From Blepharisma japonicum (taxonomy: Eukaryota > Ciliophora > Heterotrichea > Heterotrichida > Blepharismidae): DNA of 64,000 bases. The translations under genes and the position numbers were made by a program. Positions 35,998-46,969 of the stretch are shown here, piece after piece. Position 1 is the first letter of the stretch, and each line of letters opens with the position of its first letter. Under the pieces are notes generated by a model. The model ran no database searches and was not told where the DNA came from. It saw only the letters and a program-made list of their open reading frames with translations. The stretch lies in NCBI GenBank assembly GCA_949751835.1, contig CATKHK010000021.1, forward strand, positions 434,001 through 498,000. The letters are read 5' to 3'.

Positions 35998-38493
35998 ATG
36001 CAGTCTTATGCCTTATTAGAAGCACTACGACAAAAACTTAAAGCTCGAGTCCGTTATTTTTGCCAGATTTTGCATATAGGAATTAACGAGCAGCCTTTTA
36101 AAGACCCAGTTATCTTGTGCCTTGGTGAGCACTCTATGTTTGTTTTAAACGATCAAATGACAATCCTTTTAGGCGAAATTTTTTATGCTCATATCACAAG
36201 GCTTATAGAGCAGCGAGATAAGCATGGCCCTCAAGATGTACTGAGACTTGAAATTAGCGACGAGCGACCTAGAGGAATTCCAGCGAAAATGACTATAATT
36301 TCTTCAGAAAAAGATGTACTTGTCAGGCATATAAAATGCTATTGGGAAACTGACTATATGTGAAGGCTTGGAAAAATCGGAAATATGTGAATTGATAAAG
36401 AAAAAATTGATTTAAAGCGATATAAAGCCAAAGCTAAAGAATCAGCTAGCAAGGAACGTTACTTATACCCTTCGACATCTTCAAGACAATCGACACTTAA
36501 AGGGTTTGGATATTTTGTCCCTAATTATTTAAATGTGAACAATAGAGTTATGGGAGAATACGAAGGACAAGACGATAAAGCAAATAATTATATTTTGACT
36601 GTAAATGTAGAAGATGCAATTCAATTAGAATTTATTAAAGATGATATAAGATCCAAAGCAGAAGAAATAGCTGAAGGCTTGCTAACTCCTGGTGAAGATT
36701 TTTGGTATTTAAAAAATAATCCTTATATGAAAAGAATGAATTTGGTCATGGATTTAGCAAGTTGGAGAGGCTGGGAAATTGTATTAGCAACTTCGAAGAG
36801 GTATATTGCAGTTATTTTAATGAGAAGAAAATTTATACCACCACTTATGGACTCAGGGCAGGATATTATATTTATTTGCAAAGGTGGACCAAATGCTAGA
36901 CAAATTGCATTGGAGCCTGCAGATTCTATATACTCTACATCAATTTGTAATGAATTTTATTATAACATTATAAAGCCTCGCTGTGATGCTTTAATTTTTG
37001 ACGAAGAAGCTTCAAATTTTTACCAAATTCATTTAAATATAAAACCAGAAAGGATTTATTATGCCTACCAGTTCATGTACAGCATAATGAGGCTTATTGA
37101 AAAGGATTCAAATGACCCTCATATCAAAAATTTAATTAAAGAAGTTGAAGCCATGCATGAAGCAAAAATTACACAAAGATCGCTTGACCAATTAAACTCT
37201 CCAGAAAGAATCATCATTGAGTTTCAAAATTCAACTGCATCAGAAAGAGATACAATTGGGTATAAAAAATGATGTGAAAAAGTCTGCAGATATTTAGCTT
37301 ATTGCGTAGATGGAGGGCTACTTCAGAGTAGATTTACATTAGAAGATATAATTGAGCCCATCATGAAAGGCACCTTAAAAGACACAAAAAGTTTAAACAA
37401 GCTGAAAATCGCTATCAAAGAAATGCTTGCAATAAAAAAGCGATCCAGTGAAAAAGATGAAGACGAAGATAAAGGTGACGATATTTATCCACTAGTAAAC
37501 AAAATGCTAGAAGACGCAGGAAAAGTGAAAGGTGGGTCTTATGCTCCTAATAACTATTGGATGTTCAATGAAAAAGTTATGATTGGTCTTATAGAATGTG
37601 GATACCTGCAAAGAGAGCTTGAAATTAGTGGTGATTTATCAGCCTATCCTAAGCTCCTGATTTATTTATTAGAAAGACCAGGATCTTCGATAGATCTAAA
37701 AAGTGCTATATGTAGAGTTACAGTAGGAGTTACCGAAGCTCAAGACTTGCAGATGTTGAAAATTCTTATACCACATTTACTTGAAGTTTATGCTGGGAGA
37801 AATTATACATTAGCTACACAAGCTGCAATTTCTCTAGTAAATCTCTCATATAATAACAGAGAAAATAAGCAGACTTTATATCAGGCACGTGCTACAATAG
37901 TAAAACGGCTGTCTACTAAAGACCAAAAATTATTGGCATACTCAATATTAATGATATTAAATTTAGCTACTGAGTCTTCAAGAAGGAGAAATATTTCCAA
38001 AGAAATTTTAGGAATATTAAAAGGGATTTTAATGGGAAATGGAGCATTAGGAATCAAATATAACGCAGAAGTGCTGTCTAGATGCCTTCAGGCAATTACA
38101 GTATTAAGCAAAGACCATTCTACAAATGAACAGCTATGCGCTGATGAAAAATTAATTACTGCATTAGGAGGATTTGTAGGCTATGGCGATGAAAGTGAAG
38201 AAAAAATGCTTATTTTGATCGAAAATATGGCTGAAAAAAATCCATTTAGCAAGACTTTCATTGGGAAATTGCTTATTGAAAGGCTTATTAAAAGAATCAT
38301 AGAAAGTCCTAACGCAGAAATTATTAAAGCAATTATAATGACAATTAATATTTTGGTTGCAAATCATGAGGATAACTTTGCATTGTTTAAACAACATGGA
38401 GGACCTGATGCGCTTGAAGGGTGTTTGCAAAATCCTGGAGTTACTGTTGATCCAATTGTATCGAGATATATTCAGTATTTGAGGGATACTTAA
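35998..38493 (+). CDS. Armadillo/HEAT-like repeat protein (831 aa)
   Basis: Single exon, in-frame TGA as Trp (for example ETDYMWRLGKIGNMW). The N-terminal ~150 residues (FKDPVILCLGEHSMFVLNDQ, with basic and beta-rich segments) resemble a membrane- or protein-binding beta domain, but I cannot assign it. The middle is mixed helical. From about residue 480, alpha-helical repeats of armadillo type appear: YTLATQAAISLVNLSYNNRENKQ, AYSILMILNLATES and LIENMAEKNPFSK, ending FKQHGGPDALEGCLQNPGV. There is no signal peptide or transmembrane helix. Likely a cytosolic scaffold. No closer function can be read from the sequence. Confidence 0.8.
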
Positions 38494-39704
38494 ATAGATT
38501 AGGCTAAATAGATATAAATGATTATTGTTAGACATTGTTGGGTTGAAATATATTGATTCTTTATCTAAAATAACTCAGAAAATTCTATCCATTTAAGGTT
38601 TTTTTATTTTATTCTCTCATTCCACAATATGCTAAAGCCCTTTCATCATATATTATCTAGCACCAATTTTTCTCAATTCCAATAAAATGGCTTTTTCACA
38701 ATCAGAAATCAATTTTCTTAATTAATCCTGAGAAAAAGCGATAAAAGGCCTTATACCAGATTTAAATTCTATAACCAGCATGTTTATTCTTGAAAAGTGC
38801 ATTTTCCTAAGCTAGCCAAATTGTTTTTAAAATTTAGAATTTCTCTTCAAACTTGTTAACATATCAAGGTATTTTACTCTTTTAGAAGCAATATAGTAAT
38901 TTATAAAATATCTAAATGTTTTTCTCATTACTTTTTTAATGTGATAAAACTTATCAAATAGGGTCCTTGGCTTCATATTAAATGGAAGTAAAAATCAAAA
39001 AGGCGGAGTAAAAAATCTCATTAGACAAAGATTCAAAAATTGTGCAGTAACAGCGCAGTCATCTTTTTTCAAATTTTATGCTTGATTTTTCATATGGGAA
39101 GAGATTTTTCAATGAGCGTTATAGGAATTACTGTATTAGTGGATTTATATTATTTATCTTCATTTGGACTGTGCATTAACATATTATGGTTACGTGAAGG
39201 AGGCTGGTTTAGTTGTATTCAAGTACACCAAAGAATTAAGGGATTTCTGACAATACAGAATTAGTTAATGACGATGGCCATCTTTTGACAGATCTTTTTT
39301 GGAAGATATAAATGAAATTTATTATCATATCTTTCTTTATATTGCGCAACCGCTCCGAAAATCATAAGATTTCTACTTATTTGACTGAGCTTATAATGAT
39401 ATCTAATTAATAAAAATCCATATTTTGTATAGGTGACAATTTTATATTAAGGTCATCCCATTATTTTTAAATGATTATTTTATTTTTATTAAATTTCTTC
39501 GCCATAACTTTAGAATTAAATTAAATTGCTTTTGGCCGCTTATATCTGATCATTATTTAAAGCAATAGAAATCTAGCATTGTCCTTTATAAGGGCAAATA
39601 ATAATGTATATTTATATTATCATATCATTATATAAGTATCTTAAAGCTTCTCAGCAATGATACTCAAATTAATTAAATCATGAAATTTGATTTTCACTAT
39701 AAAG
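38494..39704. other. Intergenic region before the zinc transporter
   Basis: 1.2 kb with no supported gene. A hydrophobic plus-strand frame at 39040-39264 lacks an ATG start and a joining intron to the transporter. It could be an unrecognised 5' exon of the transporter or chance. Confidence 0.4.
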
Positions 39705-41432
39705 ATGGGAAAGAATAACCTTGGACAATTTCTGATTGGGATGGGTGAAGGTCTTGGGCTTGTTCTCCTAAGTAGCATTGGATCATATGGAGCGCTTCAA
39801 GTTTTAATTTTTAGCACCCTCTATTTCATGATAAAAGAAAAAGCTTGGGAAATTCCAAGTGAAGCATTTACCACATCATCAGTATTTCCTACTCAGATTT
39901 TCAAGATTTTTATTGGTGCCTTTTTCAAGCTTTCCTCTATTATCCTCCTTATACAAATTGCTTCAGAGTCTCCAGTTCTGTAACATTTATTCAGTGCATT
40001 AGCATCACAGCCTGCTTATATTTCATTCAATGGCATTTTAGCTGTAGTCCAGCACATCAGACCTTTGACAGAAATTACAGCGACTGCATTTCTGCTATTT
40101 TTTATTAGTGCCATAGGAATTTGTTTTCAGTTTTCAGTTCTACCAGGCCTAATGGCAATTTCCTGGTCACTTATTCGAAATTTCCAACACAACTTAGCCT
40201 CATCAATGCAGAAAAACCAAATAAAATACAACTCCTACTCCAACATAATCGCTACTTTTGCCGCAGCAGGGTATTATGCTATTAAATTCGTGATACCTTC
40301 TGAAGCAGATGTTGCTGAACATTGCACTGGATGCATGATGCAAACTTTTATTTTTAGTGCAGTCGCAGCATATTTTGTGGTATTTTTGCCTAGTTCTTTA
40401 TTACACAGACAGCCAACTGAGCATATTTTACAATTAGGCTACTTAGCAATCTTTATAGGCGCTTTTTCAGTTTTTGTGCTTAACGGGTTTTATATTGTGT
40501 ATCTCATTATAAATCAAATTATTTTATTCCTCCACCGTTATCAGACCCAAGAAAATCTTCCTTTAATGAATGATTCTCAGTCAGGCTTAATCATGCACAT
40601 TTGTTCACAGCGTGATTCTAGACGATTGTCTTTATTTTTAATGTAAAATTTATACAGGATCAATTTATTATTTATGTTTGTAGAAGCAGCATATGGATAC
40701 TGGTGCAATTCATTAGGCTTGATATCTGATTCAATTCACATGTGCTTTGATTGTACAGCTTTAGCTATAGGTTTGTATGCTTCTTATGTATCAAAACTTC
40801 CTCCAGACTCAGAAAATCCTTATGGTTATGTGCGTTATGAAGTGTTATCAGGCTATATTAACGCAATATTTTTAATATTTGTAGGTATGAATATTTTTAT
40901 CGAAAGCATTGAGAGAATTATGGAGCCTCCAGAAATCCAAACAGAAATGCTAATTCTTGTTTCTGTGCTTGGACTGCTCGTTAATATGATAGGACTTTTC
41001 TTTTTCCATGACCATGAAGGTGATAACAGTAACCTAGAAGGAGTTTTCTTACATATTTTGGCTGACACCCTGGGAAGTGTTGGAGTGATTGTTTCATCTA
41101 TTTTTGTGCATAATTGGCAATGGTACATAGCCGATCCTATTTGCTCTCTTATTATTTCTAGTCTAATATTTTTAAGTGTAGGAGGATTGATAAAACGATC
41201 AATCCAAATGTTGCTAGAGCAAGACATTGATGGAAAATCAAAGAAAATTAGATCAAAAATAGCAGCAATTGAAGGAGTAGAGGCTGTTGAAAAGGTCGCT
41301 TATACAAATTTGACAGGAGATCAACATATAGCGATGGTTTGGATTAAAGCAAAAATTGGCGCAAATTCGATTGAAATAACACAAGCGTGTAAAGAGTTTT
41401 TACCAAGCTGGAATTCTGTTCAAGTAACATAA
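39705..41432 (+). CDS. ZnT5/7-like cation diffusion facilitator (zinc transporter, 565 aa)
   Basis: Three exons, 39705-39979, 39995-40642 and 40658-41432, are separated by two 15-nt introns (GTAACATTTATTCAG, GTAAAATTTATACAG). The N-terminal half is polytopic, as in ZnT5/Msc2. The C-terminal CDF core has LFMFVEAAYGYWCNSLGLIS, SDSIHMCFDC with the metal-binding His and Asp of TM2, then FLHILADTLGSVGVI with the second His/Asp pair, and a cytosolic C-terminal domain. It predicts zinc export from cytosol into the secretory pathway. The His-rich loop of animal ZnT5/7 is reduced to HDHEGDNSN. The start at 39705 is the first ATG compatible with the frame; an upstream exon is possible because family members are often longer at the N-terminus. 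Confidence 0.85.
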
Positions 41433-41832
41433 GGAAATAATTTCGTATAGATATTTATAATTATAAGTAAAAGTAACAAGAAAAGCATTAAATAAAAAAC
41501 ATTTGGGAAAATGGCGTTCAGTATACATTTTTGAACGATTTTTTAAACAATAAAAAATAATAATAAATTCTTCATTTTTATCAGATAATAAAAAACGTAA
41601 CTTTTATTTCTAGAATCTCGGTCTTTAAGACCTGAATTTCTATTCAAAATTTTGCTCATATTTAATTAATATCAAAATCCCTTCACATTATTTTTAAAAA
41701 TGCTTTTTTATTGCATCCACCATTTTCCAATAAAATAGCTAGATTCTCTCCAATAAAACTCCGCTTAAAAACCCACATAATTATAGTTAAATTGAAAATT
41801 TTAATTAAGTATAAACATATTTTGCTCTATGT
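41433..41832. other. Intergenic, AT-rich
   Basis: Convergent intergenic region of 400 bp; nothing recognisable. Confidence 0.5.
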
Positions 41833-42162
41833 CTAAGAACAGTTTAATTCTTGGAATAAAGCGTCGTTGATTATTGGATTACTTGTATGACGTGACATTG
41901 GCCGTTGTGCTCTGCAAAATGCAGGAGATTTCACTGTTGTAGGCCATTTAAGCTTTGGTGCTTCAGGCTGTGTAAGAATAAACTGCAATTCATTCAAAAT
42001 TGAATCCTCTTCGTTTTGGCATTGATTTTCTAATAGGGAAATAAATGGGTTGCTGATAGTGGACTGGGAAGGAATAATTGACAATCTTTTTGGCTTTGGA
42101 GAAATTATTGAAGGGTCTTTTTCAGCTCTTGAGAGAAGATTTACTTGAATAAGCTCTGACAT
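41833..42162 (-). CDS. Small hypothetical protein (109 aa)
   Basis: Open frame without TGA codons. I chose the ATG at 42162 (MSELIQVNLLSRAEKDPS) because it follows a TATATAAAA stretch. A longer in-frame start at 42276 would add a hydrophobic then basic leader (MKFPSAILLFLVTSAVKF), which would make it secreted or membrane-bound. The sequence is basic and Ser/Pro-rich (ISPKPKRLSIIPSQ, PKLKWPTTVKSPAF) and looks disordered. No family recognised. Codon use and the lack of overlap with other genes favour a real gene, but support is modest. Confidence 0.45.
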   Translation of the reverse strand: MSELIQVNLLSRAEKDPSIISPKPKRLSIIPSQSTISNPFISLLENQCQNEEDSILNELQFILTQPEAPKLKWPTTVKSPAFCRAQRPMSRHTSNPIINDALFQELNCS

Positions 42163-43036
42163 TTTAATTTTATATAGGCCATGATTAATTTTTTGTTTTC
42201 TTAGGCAACGAAACCCACTTATGAACTTTACGGCTGAGGTTACTAAAAATAATAAAATAGCGGAAGGAAATTTCAAGCTTACTAAGAAAGCTAAGTTAAG
42301 TTTGAAAACTTTTTTTTGTTGAAAATTTTTAATCTTAATAACTTTAAATACTGTTTATTTGACAGCAAAACCAGTGATTAAGCTATATTTTAGTTACTTA
42401 TAAATATACACATAAAAATCTACCTATTACACTTCGTTATTTTTATAAAAATAAAAAGCTTTTACTCAACAGTATAAACTTGATAAAATTATAAATATGA
42501 CACCATAATAATCATAATATAATTAACTTGTAATATCAGAGAGACTCAGCTATACAACTTATTTATATTCGAAATTTTTCAAATTTTAATATATAATTAA
42601 GATTATTATGGCGGTTTCATGGAAGGATTTTCAGATACTGAAAAATTATTTTGCATTCAATTTAATGATTATTTTGACAGTTCTTTTGATTTGATGTTAA
42701 TTTTTATAAATTTAAAGCCTTAAATCCTGATTTTTAGATTTTATGTGGTTACAACACTCAGCAAAAAATTATAATTTTTCATATTTTCTTATGGCTAACT
42801 CTTTGAAAAGCACGACATGACTAGTGGTTCAATATTCAATAGACAATTTTTAAATAAAAATTGCATTTTTTTTCCTTTTAAAAACAAAAATTTATCCTAA
42901 ATTTGTTGCCAAGATAATTTTATTATATACGTTGGTATTTAAAAATTATTACAGCTTAATTAATACACTTTTCCTTTTCTTTACTCTTTCATATTTAATT
43001 TTCTTTGTCATAAAACTAAGTACCCAGTTGACAAAA
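42163..43036. other. Intergenic, AT-rich
   Basis: Divergent upstream region of the small hypothetical gene and the myotubularin gene. No feature is seen beyond poly-A/T runs. Confidence 0.45.
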
Positions 43037-44947
43037 ATGAGATCTGGGCTATTGAATATAGAATCTGCTGACGCTGATCCTTTGAGAGCTGTTGTTTCTG
43101 TCTCTTCAGATTCTTCAGAATCTATCAATATCGCTCAGTTCTCAATTTCAGAGAGTTTTTTAGAAAATCAAGCATCTTCGCAGCAATCAAACCTAAAATT
43201 ATTATCCGGCGAACGATTCGTTGTAGTACATAACAAAAAGGCTATTGAAGCTATCCCAAGCTTTATTTATTTAACCCCTCAGTCAGGGATTTCAGCACAG
43301 TTCTGCGCGACGAATTACAGAGTACTTTTTATTTAGATTTCGTTAGAGCCAGATAATATTCACTTTTGCTATGAAAATAAAATCAGACCAGAATTTTTTG
43401 ATATCCCACTCATGATGATTGAAAAATTCGACATGTCTTTTGATAAAGTTTACAGTCGCTTTGAAATTTTTACCAAAGATGGACGTTCATTGAGGGTTGA
43501 TATAAATAAAAATGCTCAATTTGAGTACAATGTGTATGAGACATTATCATCTTATATCTTTTCCAATGGAGTTACCAATAGATTTGCATTCTTTCATAGG
43601 TTTTTCGGGCAAATTGATGGGTGAAAATTATATAATCCTAATTCAGATTATGGAAGACTTGGCGTCGCTGATATTCCAGGCTCAAAATGGACATTTCTTG
43701 ACAACTCAAACTGAGAATTTTGTAAAAGTTACCCTGAGATTCTTGTTGTGCCAAAAGAATTATTAATCACCGATATAAAAGCTTCTGCAAAATTTCGAAG
43801 TAAAGGCAGATTCCCAGTATTAGTCTGGCTAAATAAAAGGAGAAAAGCGACTTTATGAAGATCAAGCCAGCCTAAAACGGGCATTAGGACTTCAAGGTGT
43901 ATAGAGGATGAAGTTTATCTAAATTACATTGCAAAAACTTCTCATAGAGAGCCAAAGCTACATATTTTTGACGCTAGACCTTTTATTAACGCCCACGCTC
44001 AAAGAGCTATAGGTGGTGGTGTTGAGAATACAGCTTACTATGAAAATTCTGAACTTCATTTCTTAAATATTGAAAATATCCATGCAGTCAGGGAAAGCTG
44101 GTTCAATATGTTTAACTACACTTATAACTCTCCACCTAGCAAATATTTTAGCTCTATAGAGAAATCTGAATGGCTTGATCATTTGTCATCGATTTTACAA
44201 GGGGCTGTTTCTATTACAGAAAGCTTGAATGCAGGGATTTCTGTTCTGGTTCATTGTAGTGATGGATGAGACAGAACATCCCAGCTTTGTTCGCTTTCAC
44301 AACTTATATTAGAAGCTCATTATAGAAGCCTCAGAGGATTTGCACAGCTAATAGAAAAAGATTGAGTAAGCTTTGGCCATCAGTTTGAAATAAGACTAGG
44401 TCATGCTTCAGAAAATCAAAATGACGATAAAAGATCACCTATTTTTATTCAATTTTTAGATTGTGTTTATCAATTAACTGTGCAGTTTCCTACACATTTT
44501 GAATTTAACTCATTATTGCTGCATGATCTTGCATATTTTTCATATTCTGGAAGATTTGGGACTTTTATGTGTAACAATATGAAGGAGAGAAAAGAATTTG
44601 GAGTCATTAACAATTCGTCCTCAGTATGGACTTATGTATTTGAAAATTTAGATAAATATACAAATTCATTTTATGTCCAGGGACAAGAAGATATTTTAGC
44701 CCCAGTAGCTTCACAAAGGAGATTTCAAATTTGACATGATATTTTTTCGAAGTGGCATGCAGATTTTTATTATCCTGTCGTTAAACTTCTTGGGCCACAA
44801 GATCATAAAGAAGTATTGATGAGATCTGCATGTGAAGGAATGCAGCTATATAAAGCACTTATAGACAAAAAAGAAAAAGAAATCCAGGAGCTTAGAAAAC
44901 AGATGGCAGAAATGCAGGGATATGAAATAGCGGATGTTAATAATTAA
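43037..44947 (+). CDS. Myotubularin-family phosphoinositide 3-phosphatase (631 aa)
   Basis: Two exons, 43037-43321 and 43337-44947, are joined by a 15-nt intron (GTACTTTTTATTTAG). The N-terminus is Ser-rich. Residues ~50-150 form a PH-GRAM-like domain (LLSGERFVVVHNKKAIEAIP, FDKVYSRFEIFTKDGRSLRV). The phosphatase domain includes FPVLVWLNKRRKATLWRSSQ and the active site VHCSDGWDRTSQ near residue 400, with all CX5R residues present, so it should be active on PI3P or PI(3,5)P2 in endosomal traffic. The Trp of CSDGWDR is TGA, direct evidence for the code. The C-terminus is a short coiled coil (KKEKEIQELRKQMAEM). The start is the first ATG in frame. Confidence 0.93.
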
Positions 44948-45060
44948 TTCTATGGTTGATTTATTATAATATGCGAAGATTTGTCTAAGCAAAAAATAGC
45001 TATAAAATAACTCACAAAATTTAAATAAATTCATCATTACTATAAAGATCAATCATCAAC

Positions 45061-45909
45061 ATGTCTGAAAATCCTACAGAAGAGTCATATCTTACACAGT
45101 CTTCATACAGAGACTATCTTGAATACAAGCAGCTTAAGCTAGAACGAGATGCTCTCCTCCGTAAAAACCACTTTTATATTGACAAATTAAGCGAAATGGA
45201 AGTAAAAATTACCGAGCTTGAAAATGATAAAGAACTATTACAAGAGAAATACAAAGAAATGAAAAAGATTTTAATAAAATACGAATCTAAAGCACTTGAA
45301 GAAAATGAAGAAATAGAAGACCTCAAAGAAGAATACAAAATCCTCAAAAAAGAAAATTTGCATTTAAGAAGAGAAATCATTCCTAAGCTAGAAACCCAAT
45401 TAGAAGACGAGCAGCATATGAGGCTACAAATTGAGCCTCAAATTGAACAAGTCGTAGCAGAAAACGAAGAATTAAGCAAAAAAGTGAATTATTGCGAAAA
45501 TTTGATTGAAAATATTTACAAAACGAATAATGTCAATATAATACAAAAAGTGATTGCAAATGCCGTAAAAGAGCTGAATTTAAATTTTGTTGTGGAAGAA
45601 CAACTGTTGAGCAGCTCAAGGCTTGATACGTCAAGATCAAATTCTGCTAGAGATGGAAGAGGTTATCAAAGAACACCTAAAAAAAGAAAATCAACCTCAA
45701 ATACCCCCAGATCTAGATCTGGAGGGAGATCAACAAGACCAAATACTCCTTCAAGCAAAAGCACTCACTCATCAAGATGTGTAGAGTATATCCCTAGCTT
45801 TATGAGAGTAAGGAAAAAATCGAAAAGAAGGGCTAGTGAAAAATTTATAAGTGATCAGGCTATGGCATTGAGGCCAGATAATTTTATTTCGCCAGATACT
45901 GAGCCATAA
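45061..45909 (+). CDS. Coiled-coil protein (282 aa)
   Basis: Single exon. Residues ~20-170 are a long, highly charged coiled coil (LEYKQLKLERDALLRKNHFY, LEENEEIEDLKEEYKIL, ENLHLRREIIPKLETQLED). The C-terminal third is basic and Ser/Arg/Thr-rich with several T/S-P sites (RTPKKRKSTSNTPRSRSGGR). There is no signal peptide or membrane segment. A cytoskeletal or basal-body role would fit, but I cannot name a family. It lies on the same strand 113 bp after the myotubularin gene; spacing leaves room for a separate promoter. Confidence 0.75.
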   Translation: MSENPTEESYLTQSSYRDYLEYKQLKLERDALLRKNHFYIDKLSEMEVKITELENDKELLQEKYKEMKKILIKYESKALEENEEIEDLKEEYKILKKENLHLRREIIPKLETQLEDEQHMRLQIEPQIEQVVAENEELSKKVNYCENLIENIYKTNNVNIIQKVIANAVKELNLNFVVEEQLLSSSRLDTSRSNSARDGRGYQRTPKKRKSTSNTPRSRSGGRSTRPNTPSSKSTHSSRCVEYIPSFMRVRKKSKRRASEKFISDQAMALRPDNFISPDTEP

Positions 45910-46328
45910 AAAAGAAAAAAGCCTTTTACTTTAATTTATGTAAGAGTCTAACCTAAATCAATTTTGGATAAGCATAAAACTTAACCTACTAATTAGACTT
46001 ATGAGCATCTATAGATTTTTTATTTGTAGAGTTATAATTATTCGATCTCCTTGGTTGTGAGCTGGCTACTATTAATAATTTGATATTCAATAAAAACTGA
46101 TGATTGATAGCAGAGATATATTCTGAGGCAACATAAATATTTTTCAGTTTTTTAAACTATATTTATCAAAGATTTTATTAATGTTTATCTATTCAGATCT
46201 TCGTAATAAAGTAGAAAAATATAATGTTATAATTAGATAATTTTCTAACAGATGTGGCATGTATAGCAAATAAAAATTTAAATTTTTAGCAAAGATTTTA
46301 TTTATATTGCCCCTCAAATAAATAAAAT
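45910..46328. other. Intergenic, convergent, AT-rich
   Basis: 419 bp between two gene 3' ends; nothing recognisable. Confidence 0.5.
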
Positions 46329-46784
46329 TTATTTTTTAAGATAATCAGGATGCTGAACAAGCTCAAGCAAAATACCTCCGGTCGCTTTAGGATGTGCAAA
46401 GGCTACACCTAACCCTCACGCATTTTTTCTGATTCCTCCTGGTGTCATTTGTGAGCCTTGGCCTTCCAAATATTGATAACACTCTTCCAAATTGTCAACT
46501 CATAACGCGAAATGATTAAAAGCATTATTCTGGATATTAGGAAAGTTTCTAGGGTCAACTGGTTGCATTAGGTCAAGCTCTACAGCGCTTTCCCCTTCTC
46601 CAATCCTCAAAATATCTTGATTAACATTATCAACTTTACTATAGTAGCTCCCTACTCTAGGAATTCCAAGTATGTCGCGCCAAAATTTCAGTAAAACAGA
46701 CTTATCTAAGTGACCAAGAGCAATTTGTTGAATTCCAAGGACTTTAAAAGGATGAGTGCTAAAGGTTCTTGAAATAAGCCTCAT
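46329..46784 (-). CDS. VOC-superfamily enzyme (glyoxalase I / methylmalonyl-CoA epimerase-like, 151 aa)
   Basis: Single exon, with TGA as Trp in NHFALWVDNLEE and RKNAWGLGVAF. The N-terminal ~13 residues (MRLISRTFSTHPF) look like a mitochondrial presequence. Two beta-alpha-beta-beta-beta units follow: VLGIQQIALGHLDKSVLLKF and NHFALWVDNLEECYQYLEG. Candidate metal ligands are Gln in IQQIAL, Glu in AVELDL, His in NHFAL and Glu in ILLELVQ. The first ligand is Gln, as in eukaryotic glyoxalase I, where methylmalonyl-CoA epimerase has His. The short single-domain length fits either. Exact substrate is undecided. Confidence 0.8.
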
Positions 46785-46969
46785 AAAATTTTATTTGTGT
46801 AATAAAAATAGTCTTTATATGGTATTTTATATTAAAAATCATAAAAAATACAAGCTAAATCTAGGATTGTTGGAAATTAGCAATAAAATTGCTTTATATG
46901 GGATTATTATTAAAATTAATTATTTTTGAGGACCTTTGAAAAATAATTCATCAGCTTTTTAATCTAAAA
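46785..46969. promoter_or_regulatory. Short divergent promoter region
   Basis: 185 bp between divergent start codons of the VOC enzyme and the IQ-motif protein. It must hold both promoters; no specific motif is identified. Confidence 0.35.

Noticed and set aside
39040-39264. Hydrophobic 74-codon frame upstream of the zinc transporter
   Set aside because: No ATG, no acceptable 15-nt intron linking it to the transporter, no recognisable family; kept only as a possible missed exon.
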